Assembly (NCBI GenBank): GCA_003223595.1 | Contig: QHVR01000116.1 | Coordinates: forward strand, 1 to 13,099 | Direction of reading: 5' to 3' | Length of the DNA stretch: 13,099 nucleotides | Source: Acidobacteriota bacterium | GTDB taxonomy: Bacteria > Acidobacteriota > Terriglobia > Terriglobales > Acidobacteriaceae | Notes under the pieces: generated by a model | The model's database searches: none | Seen by the model: the letters and a program-made list of their open reading frames with translations, nothing else | Told to the model about the DNA's origin: nothing | In this document: piece by piece, positions 1 through 5,760 of the stretch | Layout: every line of letters starts with the position of its first letter | Position numbering within the stretch: position 1 is the stretch's first letter | Position numbers and translations under genes: made by a program

Positions 1-487
1 GCGCCTCACCATCGATATCGGCGACGGCGACACCTATCTCACCGCCATCGAGAACTATGCCGTCACAAATTGGCTGAAGACCAGCGCCCCTGTGCTGGAC
101 TATGCGAATGCCATGGTCGGAAGTCAGAAGACCAGCGTGGCTACATTGGAATCGGGCTGGCAGCAGCACGTGGATGGGCTTTCGGGATCAGTGCCTCCCA
201 TGGCTCCCGCAAAACTCACGGGAAGCTTGTGGCTTATCGGCGGTAAGCCCAATTGCAATAACTTCAGCAACTCCGATCAGAATACGGCGGCCAGTTTCGT
301 GGAGACTCTGGCGCCCGCGGGCGCGGGCACCACTACGGGGATGCTCGGTTACATGTTCTGGGCAGCTGGATGCCAGGGCAACGGGACCGGCTGCACTTTT
401 CCGCCAACTACTTGCGAGAACGGCATGGGAGGAGCAGCTACGGCTTTCAGCATTCCGATTCCGATGCCAGCGTTGCGGCAGAATTAA
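1..487 (+). CDS. C-terminal part of an unrecognised, probably exported protein (5' end outside window)
   Basis: The frame is open from base 2 and ends with TAA at 485-487, leaving about 161 residues of a longer protein. A GTG at 92 lies inside the frame, but the coding sense clearly continues upstream (residues beginning RLTIDIGDGDTYL), so I treat this as a truncated gene and not as a 131-aa protein. The visible part is rich in Gly, Ala, Thr, Ser, Asn and Pro, with four Cys near the C-terminus and few charged residues, which suits an extracytoplasmic protein. No catalytic motif or family is recognisable, and no function is proposed. It converges on the membrane-protein gene at 567-1121, with only 79 bp between the stop codons. 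Confidence 0.6.
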   Translation, partial: RLTIDIGDGDTYLTAIENYAVTNWLKTSAPVLDYANAMVGSQKTSVATLESGWQQHVDGLSGSVPPMAPAKLTGSLWLIGGKPNCNNFSNSDQNTAASFVETLAPAGAGTTTGMLGYMFWAAGCQGNGTGCTFPPTTCENGMGGAATAFSIPIPMPALRQN

Positions 488-493
488 TCACAA

Positions 494-563
494 AGATCAC
501 CACAGGGGACACAGAGGTACACAGGGGAATTCCCCTGTGTATCAGTGCCCTCTGTGGTGATCT
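494..563. repeat. Long imperfect palindrome between convergent genes (bidirectional terminator or dispersed repeat)
   Basis: The left arm (494-529) and right arm (530-563) are near reverse complements centred on GGGGAATTCCCC. The outer part AGATCACCACAG pairs with CTGTGGTGATCT, and the inner part ACACAGGGGAA pairs with TTCCCCTGTGT. A few mismatches and a 2-nt length difference lie between. The arms are built from CACAG(A/G)GG-type words. The element fills almost all of the gap between the stop at 487 and the opposite-strand stop at 567. It could end transcription from both sides, although neither side has a clear T-tract. It could also be a copy of a dispersed palindromic repeat. Confidence 0.75.
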
Positions 564-566
564 CTT

Positions 567-1121
567 CTAACGCGGCCAGAGCCAGCCGAAGGTTCCGGCG
601 GTGAGTAGCGCATACACCAATCCATCGACTACTTCTTTGATGGTGAAGCTCCAGGTCTGGCCTTTCCAGATCGCATTGCTGATCGTCCCAAAACCATACG
701 CGAGGAACGAGGCAGTCCCCACCACGCGAAAGACTCCCAGGTAGTACGCCCCGGGCGCGACCGTGTGCCCGGTCAGGTAAGCCACAAAGAAGCTGATCAA
801 CAGACAATAAGCAAACCAGAGACCGAGAAATTTTGCCAGGACTGGCGGGCCGCTGGGGAACACGGTAATCATTCCGACCGGTCCCTGTTTATATTTCTCG
901 ACCATCGCCGGCAACTTCATTTCTTTCGGCGTGCAGTATGGAAAGACGTAGTGTCCACGCGTGAGGCCAGCGGCGCGAAGCGCAGGCAGGATTTTCTCTT
1001 CGTCTACTTTCTGGTAATCCCTTTTGTGGTATGGCAGCAGCATATGCATGATGGAGCTGGCAATGAACACGATGACTGCTGAGAGGATCATGGGCAGCCA
1101 GAGAGCGGAGAGTGGAACCAT
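567..1121 (-). CDS. Four-helix integral membrane protein of unknown function
   Basis: This is a 184-aa protein. Hydrophobic segments lie at about residues 8-29, 97-116, 124-147 and 163-182. A polar stretch (30-95) follows the first helix and holds the charged motif YHKRDYQKVDEE and a PYCTPKEMK element. The last helix ends at the C-terminus (GWLWPR). The start is well supported: AGGAGG lies at 1128-1133, 6 nt ahead of the ATG. I do not recognise a named family. The arrangement suggests an inner-membrane protein with one soluble loop, and no catalytic residues are evident. It is transcribed alone, divergent from the pilT-like gene (127-bp gap) and convergent with the fragment at 1-487. Confidence 0.8.
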   Translation of the reverse strand: MVPLSALWLPMILSAVIVFIASSIMHMLLPYHKRDYQKVDEEKILPALRAAGLTRGHYVFPYCTPKEMKLPAMVEKYKQGPVGMITVFPSGPPVLAKFLGLWFAYCLLISFFVAYLTGHTVAPGAYYLGVFRVVGTASFLAYGFGTISNAIWKGQTWSFTIKEVVDGLVYALLTAGTFGWLWPR

Positions 1122-1127
1122 GCAGAA

Positions 1128-1133
1128 CCTCCT
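1128..1133 (-). promoter_or_regulatory. Consensus Shine-Dalgarno for the membrane protein
   Basis: AGGAGG on the minus strand lies 6 nt upstream of the ATG at 1119-1121. It fixes the start of the 184-aa gene. Confidence 0.8.
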
Positions 1134-1248
1134 ATCGAGATCTTGAGAACGTGGCGAGGCTACCGTTTCGGGCGCAAGAGGTCAAGCGGGCAGCGATCTG
1201 ATTAAGAATGCCGTCAAGTTTCATCTCGCGCCCAAAGAGCGGCATCTA

Positions 1249-2382
1249 ATGAGGACTATGACGACCGAGACGAACGCAACGCAAGTAGACGGGATGGCTG
1301 TAGCCAACGGTAGGGACAATTCGCAGCTGCATGGGTGGCTGGAACGGCTGGTGGCGCAAAAAGGCAGCGACCTGCTGCTGGTGTCCGGCGCTCCTGCGGC
1401 GATTCGCACGGAGGGCGTTTTGTCCACCCTTGGCGAGAGCGCCCTAAGCGGCGAGGGCATTGAGGCGGCCGTGCTTCCCGCACTAGCGGCTCACGCACGG
1501 GAAGAATATCAGCAGTATGGGATTGCGGATTCGTCTTACCGCGTGGAAGGGCTGGGGCGGTTCCGCATCAACTTGCACCGCGAGCGCGGGCGCGCCGCGG
1601 CGACGGTACGGGCCCTGCCGTCGACGATACCAACTCTGGAGGAATTGCATCTGCCCGCCGGTGTCGGGGCGCTGGCAAAACTGCAGCGTGGACTGGTGAT
1701 CATCGGCGGCGCCACCGGTTCGGGCAAATCCACTACTCTAGCTGCACTGGTCAACGAGATTAACCGGGAGACTTCGCGGCATATCGTCACCATTGAAGAT
1801 CCGATCGAATACGAGCACCAGCACAACCGCAGCGTCGTGGAACAGGTGGAGATCGGGATCGATGCGCCTGACTTCCCTACCGCGTTACGCGCAGCCATGC
1901 GGCAGGCGCCCGACGTGATCGTGGTCGGTGAGATGCGCGATCCGGAAACCGCGCGCATTGCTCTATCCGCGGCGGAGACGGGGCATTTGGTATTTACTAC
2001 GCTGCACACGACCGATGCCGCTTCCACGGTGTCCCGCATTGCGGATTCGTTTCCGCAGGAGCGGCAACATTCGATTCGCGCGGAGATCGCCATGGCGCTG
2101 GCCGCGATGCTCACGCAAAACCTGCTTCCGCATCGGAACGGGGGCCGCGTGCCCGCGGCGGAACTGCTGATGGTGGGATACGGTGCGCGGCAGCATATCC
2201 GCAAGAATGCCTTGCAGCATTTGCATCAGGAGATCACGATTACTCGAAAGCAGGGTTCATTCACTCTGGAAGAATCTCTGGCCCAGCTTGTATTCCAGCA
2301 AGCGCTCAGCCGTGAAGACGCCATGACCAGGGCGCTGCATCCTGACGATCTCGATACCATGCTGAAGGGTCGGGGCTTCTGA
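1249..2382 (+). CDS. PilT-family type IV pilus retraction-type ATPase
   Basis: This 377-aa protein belongs to the PilT/VirB11 secretion ATPase superfamily, hexameric motors that depolymerise type IV pili at the inner membrane. The N-terminal PAS-like domain starts around residue 27 (the GSDLLLVSG stretch corresponds to the ASDLHL region of PilT). Walker A GATGSGKST is at 154-162, the Asp box (TIEDPIEYEH) near 181-190, Walker B with VGEMRDPETARIAL at about 226-239, and the His box TGHLVFTTLHTTDA at 244-257. The C-terminal AIRNLIRE motif needed for retraction in PilT is only loosely kept (ARQHIRKN, 313-320). ATGs at 1249 and 1258 are both possible, and neither has a strong ribosome site. No pilB, pilC or second pilT lies next to it. 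PilU is an alternative. The ATPase family is certain, the exact subtype is not. Confidence 0.9.
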   Translation: MRTMTTETNATQVDGMAVANGRDNSQLHGWLERLVAQKGSDLLLVSGAPAAIRTEGVLSTLGESALSGEGIEAAVLPALAAHAREEYQQYGIADSSYRVEGLGRFRINLHRERGRAAATVRALPSTIPTLEELHLPAGVGALAKLQRGLVIIGGATGSGKSTTLAALVNEINRETSRHIVTIEDPIEYEHQHNRSVVEQVEIGIDAPDFPTALRAAMRQAPDVIVVGEMRDPETARIALSAAETGHLVFTTLHTTDAASTVSRIADSFPQERQHSIRAEIAMALAAMLTQNLLPHRNGGRVPAAELLMVGYGARQHIRKNALQHLHQEITITRKQGSFTLEESLAQLVFQQALSREDAMTRALHPDDLDTMLKGRGF

Positions 2383-2391
2383 GCCACAGAT

Positions 2392-2439
2392 CTGCACGGA
2401 TTGGCACGGATGATGCATCGTTCCGTGCCATACGTGCAG
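2392..2439. terminator. Palindrome at a convergent junction (candidate bidirectional terminator)
   Basis: CTGCACG (2392-2398) pairs with CGTGCAG (2433-2439), and GGCACGGA (2403-2410) pairs with TCCGTGCC (2422-2429). They are separated by short GATT/ATA bulges, and the self-complementary GATGCATC sits in the loop. It lies 9 bp after the pilT-like stop and 14 bp before the opposite-strand lipoprotein stop. No T-run follows on either strand, so it is either a non-canonical terminator or a repeat element that happens to sit there. Confidence 0.6.
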
Positions 2440-2453
2440 GTCGTAGCCAGTTC

Positions 2454-3695
2454 CTACCACGCCGTCAGATTGACTTGGTCCAGCCACACGTTGTAGCTGA
2501 TTGGCGGCTGCTGCAAATCCATCTGAAATGCAGCATCGATTTCTTCCAGCGTCCAGTCGGTCTGATTGTTGTAGTAGGTATCCACGTTGTAGGTTTGATC
2601 TCCCACCTGCAGGCTGATGTAGTGGACCTGATTCCCCACGCGCTCGAATTGCCAGATCAGGTGGATCCAGGTATTGGCTGGGAACGCATTGCAGGGCACG
2701 TTGGTCTGGCGCCACAGACCGGCTTCGTCGTCCCAGATATCCCAGGCTGGCGGAGTGTCTCCTTTGAAGTTGCACTCCGATCCCCAGACCCAGCGGTATC
2801 CGCCGAAGGTTTGATTGAGATCAAATTCCAGCGCTTGCGGGGCGCTTGGGTTGTCAATGTAGAAGTACAAATCGTAGGTGAAATGGCTCACGTTATTGCC
2901 GCCAGCGATCGCATTGAAATACAGCTCGTTGGAATAACCGTTCGGGCCGCTCATGGTGAATTTTGCAGACTTGCCGTCCATTGCGGGAGAAGACTGGCCT
3001 TCGGTCATCGTCGAAGTTGGGGGATTGGGATTGCCTGAGGCGCAGACCTGTCCGTCGCGGCCCGAACCGGCGGCGAAATCTGCGGCGCAGGACTGCCAGC
3101 CTGGCATGTTTTGAATTCCGCTGATGGTGGTCTGCGCTGCCTGCGATGTCACGTTCACCGTCAGGATGGTTGTGGAAATGTATCCCTGCTTGTCTTCCGC
3201 CATCACCTCGATCGTGTGTTGCCCAGGCGCAGCAAAGATTTGAGTATCGATCGCGCTCGTGTACGTGAAGTACACCGCGAGATTGTCGACATACACGCGC
3301 ATGAAGAAAATAGGATTTTTTGGAGTGGCGCTCGCAACCACGTGCATGGGCGAGGTCACGCTCGCCTTGTCGGTCGGGTCGGAGACAGTGAGGGGGAAAT
3401 CATTCGAGCCCTTAGGATCAGGCGGAGTACAGCTCGATGTAGGAGGATCACACGCGGGCGGCGCAGGTAGCTGGCTCGTCTGAGGCGACCACGTAATCGG
3501 CACAGGCGGCGTGGACGGATAGCTAGATTGCGCGGGTGGCTGCGCGGTGGGTGGCTGCGCGGCTGGTGGCTTGGTCGGAGGCAGGGTCGCCATAGGATTC
3601 GAGCTTCCACAGCCGGAGAAGGCGAGTGCCAACGTAATGAGGAGAAAGAGTGCACACCAGGACGAGCTACGGGCTAAGAACGACACCGAACGCAT
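2454..3695 (-). CDS. Secreted lipoprotein: Pro-rich stalk, Ig-like region, jelly-roll-like C-terminal domain
   Basis: This is a 413-aa protein. A basic N-terminus and hydrophobic stretch (about 13-26) end in a lipobox AFSGC, so Cys29 is the likely lipidated residue. Residues 34-95 are a Pro/Thr/Gln-rich linker with repeated PP(T/A)xxPP units. Residues about 100-183 resemble a bacterial Ig-like beta-sandwich (SDPTDKASVTSPMHVVASA, then GQHTIEVMAEDKQG). The remainder (about 195-413) is rich in Trp, Tyr, Asn and Asp and looks like a concanavalin-type jelly roll (FTYDLYFYIDN, LEFDLNQTFGGY, WDIWDDEAGLWR, NTWIHLIWQFER), which suggests carbohydrate binding. I see no obvious catalytic pair. Six Cys (82, 89, 203, 218, 308, 335) may form disulfides. 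GGAGGT at 3701-3706, 5 nt from the ATG, supports the start. Anchoring and export are well supported, ligand binding is inference. Confidence 0.85.
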   Translation of the reverse strand: MRSVSFLARSSSWCALFLLITLALAFSGCGSSNPMATLPPTKPPAAQPPTAQPPAQSSYPSTPPVPITWSPQTSQLPAPPACDPPTSSCTPPDPKGSNDFPLTVSDPTDKASVTSPMHVVASATPKNPIFFMRVYVDNLAVYFTYTSAIDTQIFAAPGQHTIEVMAEDKQGYISTTILTVNVTSQAAQTTISGIQNMPGWQSCAADFAAGSGRDGQVCASGNPNPPTSTMTEGQSSPAMDGKSAKFTMSGPNGYSNELYFNAIAGGNNVSHFTYDLYFYIDNPSAPQALEFDLNQTFGGYRWVWGSECNFKGDTPPAWDIWDDEAGLWRQTNVPCNAFPANTWIHLIWQFERVGNQVHYISLQVGDQTYNVDTYYNNQTDWTLEEIDAAFQMDLQQPPISYNVWLDQVNLTAW

Positions 3696-3927
3696 TCACA
3701 ACCTCCGAAGTCTGATCGCGCTGCACAGTCTTTGGACATCGGAGCGGCGAGCCAGGGAGATGCATATGCGCAGGCTCTCACACTATGAGAGTTCTTCCCT
3801 TTTCGCGGCAATACGGCTTGGCCCCTAAAACTGGCCGGAGATCCCTTTACGGACGCGTGTTCATTGTTTTTTTAAACCAGGGCTGAAAAAGGCAGCACGG
3901 CGGCCTTGTCTGCATCACCGCTTGGGC
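3696..3927. other. 232-bp intergenic region upstream of the lipoprotein gene
   Basis: No gene is supported here. On the minus strand it would form the leader of the lipoprotein gene. It holds a 6-bp hairpin, CTCTCA/TGAGAG (3775-3780 and 3786-3791, 5-nt loop). There is a weak sigma-70-like pair, TTGCCG with CATAGT at an 18-nt spacing, in which the hairpin overlaps the -10. A T7 run lies near 3870. The promoter reading is weak. No known riboswitch core was recognised. Confidence 0.35.
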
Positions 3928-3937
3928 TCAAGCCCAA
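3922..3937. other. Small palindrome overlapping the comM stop codon
   Basis: TTGGGC and GCCCAA flank a 4-nt loop. The minus-strand TGA stop (3928-3930) lies inside it. It may be a weak 3' hairpin, but no T-run follows directly. Confidence 0.35.
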
Positions 3938-5475
3938 TAGGTCCGGTCGAGGCTGCGGTATTGGATGGCTTCGGCGATATGCTTCGGCGCCAACTCCGGT
4001 GCATCTTCCAGGTCCGCAATGGTGCGAGCGACTTTGAGAATCCGATCGTGCGCGCGGGCGCTGAGACCTTGCTGCGTCATGGCGCGTTCCAGCAGGCGTT
4101 CGCAATCGGCAGAGAGATTGCAGAAACTCCGGATATGCCGCGAGCTCATCTGGGCATTGCAATAGAGCTTCTCGCGCGAGGAGGCGAAACGCTCAAGCTG
4201 TTTCCGGCGCGCAGAGATAACGCGCTCCCGGATCTGGGCGGAGGGTTCCGGCTCCGTCGCGGACCGCATCTCCTTGTAATTTACCGCGGGGACGTCAATG
4301 TGAATATCAATGCGATCCATCAGCGGACCGGAGATTTTTGAGATGTACCGTTGGATCATCGGTGGTGTGCACCGACATTCGCGTGTACGGTCATTGTGAA
4401 ATCCGCAAGGGCAGGGGTTCATCGCGGCAGCAAGCATGAAACGGGCCGGGAAGGTCAGCGACATGGACGCCCGCGCGATGCTCACGGTGCCGTCTTCCAG
4501 CGGCTGGCGCAGGACTTCCAGCACATTCCGCGGAAATTCTGGCAGTTCATCCAGAAAGAGCAACCCGTTATGCGCGAGCGAGACTTCGCCAGGACGCGGG
4601 ATCACGCCGCCGCCGATCAGGCCCGCATCCGAGATGGTGTGATGGGGCGAGCGATAGGGGCGGGTTCCCACCAGCCCCGTGCCCTGATCGAGCACTCCAG
4701 CGACGCTGTGGATCTTGGTCGTTTCCAGCGCTTCTTCAAAGGTGAATGGGGGGAGGATCGTGGGCATGCGCTTGGCCAGCATGGTCTTGCCCGAGCCCGG
4801 AGGTCCGATCATCAGGATGTTATGCCCGCCCGCGCAGGCGATTTCGAGGGCGCGCTTGGCCGTGTGTTGTCCGCGGACGTCCTTGAAGTCGATAAAGAAT
4901 TGTTGCGCCTGGCGCAGAAGGGAGTCGCCATCGGCCTTCATGGGCACGATGCCGTTGCCCGAGTTCACAAAATGAATAACGTCGAGCAGGGAGCGGACCG
5001 GGTACACCTCGACGCCGCCGACCATGGCAGCTTCTTTCGCATTGGCCTCGGGAACCACCATGCGCGAGATTTTCCGTCCCCGCGCCTCGAGGGCGATGGG
5101 CAATGCGCCTCGGACGCCTCGCACGCCGCCGTCCAGCGAAAGCTCACCCACGAAAAGGCAATCCGCGATTTCCTTCCTAGTTAGCCCGCCGTAGGCGCCC
5201 ACGATGCCTAGCGCCATCGGCAGGTCGAATCCGGAGCCCTCCTTCTTGATATCCGCCGGAGCGAGGTTGATGGTGATTTGCGTGGGCGGAATGTCATATC
5301 CGCAATTCTTGAGCGCGGCGCGCACCCTGTCGCGGCTCTCGCGCACCGCGGCGTCGGGCAGGCCCACCGTGTGGAAGTGGTCCTGGTCGCACTTGATGCC
5401 GGAGCAGTCGACTTCCACCTGGATAATATTGGCGTCGATGCCGTAAACGGCCGCGCTAAGAGTCTTATAGAGCAT
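3928..5475 (-). CDS. comM: YifB/ComM family Mg-chelatase-like AAA+ ATPase
   Basis: This 515-aa protein matches the length of the family (E. coli YifB is about 506). The N-terminal Lon-protease-like ChlI fold spans about 1-165 (MLYKTLSAAVYGIDA start, HTVGLPDAAVRESRDRVRAAL, NLAPADIKKEGSGFDLP). The AAA+ Mg-chelatase domain spans about 190-400, with Walker A GPPGSGKT at 224-231, the RPYRSPHHTISDAGLIGGG signature at 272-290, and Walker B LLFLDE at 305-310. The Cys pairs CPC (355/357) and CRC (367/369) are typical of the family. The C-terminal chelatase domain follows (about 420-510). The frame is open to a GTG at 5526, but ATG 5475 matches the conserved family N-terminus, so I chose it despite a weak ribosome site. 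ComM of Vibrio is a branch-migration helicase in natural transformation. That role here is by family only. No dprA or topA lies beside it. Confidence 0.93.
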   Translation of the reverse strand: MLYKTLSAAVYGIDANIIQVEVDCSGIKCDQDHFHTVGLPDAAVRESRDRVRAALKNCGYDIPPTQITINLAPADIKKEGSGFDLPMALGIVGAYGGLTRKEIADCLFVGELSLDGGVRGVRGALPIALEARGRKISRMVVPEANAKEAAMVGGVEVYPVRSLLDVIHFVNSGNGIVPMKADGDSLLRQAQQFFIDFKDVRGQHTAKRALEIACAGGHNILMIGPPGSGKTMLAKRMPTILPPFTFEEALETTKIHSVAGVLDQGTGLVGTRPYRSPHHTISDAGLIGGGVIPRPGEVSLAHNGLLFLDELPEFPRNVLEVLRQPLEDGTVSIARASMSLTFPARFMLAAAMNPCPCGFHNDRTRECRCTPPMIQRYISKISGPLMDRIDIHIDVPAVNYKEMRSATEPEPSAQIRERVISARRKQLERFASSREKLYCNAQMSSRHIRSFCNLSADCERLLERAMTQQGLSARAHDRILKVARTIADLEDAPELAPKHIAEAIQYRSLDRTYWA

Positions 5476-5598
5476 TGGCGAGATTCGCGATTGAGCTTTC
5501 GGCTGCGAATACCTGCCCGGGCACACAGAAACTCAGGCTCCAGTTCTCCGTATCCGGACGTCGGCCATTCCAAAGTAGGGGATGGAAAGAAGCAGGGA

Positions 5599-5614
5599 TG
5601 TGACGAATGTCACC
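5599..5614. promoter_or_regulatory. CRP/FNR-like palindromic operator in a divergent intergenic region
   Basis: TGTGA-N6-TCACC reads 9 of 10 against the E. coli CRP consensus TGTGA-N6-TCACA, and GTGAC/GTCAC is a perfect inverted repeat with a 4-nt centre. It lies 124 bp from the comM start and 147 bp from the kinase start. No flanking promoter is strong enough to say which gene it would control. Whether a CRP-family protein binds it in this organism is inference. Confidence 0.45.
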
Positions 5615-5715
5615 TTGGAGCGGAAAATTCTCAGGAAGATCCGTTTTGGGAAAGACGACAGGGACTTTTGTGCACTCCCTTCCGTACCAAACTGTTTACA
5701 TCAGATGGCTGGCGC

Positions 5716-5754
5716 TGGGCTATAGAATGAGATGGCATTCTGGTAAACAGCCCA
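5716..5754 (+). promoter_or_regulatory. Nested hairpin directly before the histidine-kinase start
   Basis: The outer stem TGGGCT/AGCCCA (5716-5721 and 5749-5754) encloses an inner stem AGAATG/CATTCT (5724-5729 and 5736-5741). The likely ribosome site AAGG (5754-5757) abuts the right outer arm. A TATAGA hexamer at 5721 could instead be a -10, but the nearest TTTACA (5695-5700) is 20 nt away, which is too long for a standard promoter. Confidence 0.45.
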
Positions 5755-5760
5755 AGGTGT

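Noticed and set aside
1536..2204. 222-aa minus-strand frame inside the pilT-like gene
   Set aside because: It is antisense to an intact, motif-complete ATPase and shows low-complexity Ser/Arg composition.
3696..3927. Cyclic-di-GMP-type riboswitch before the lipoprotein gene
   Set aside because: GGCC and GAAA pieces are present, but the conserved core sequences and stem order of that riboswitch class are not.
4351..5184. 277-aa plus-strand frame
   Set aside because: It is antisense to the comM coding region, has no family signature, and is explained by the codon bias of the real gene.
5476..5526. 17-residue N-terminal extension of the YifB/ComM frame from GTG 5526
   Set aside because: The conserved family N-terminus begins at the ATG at 5475, and the extension lacks family similarity.
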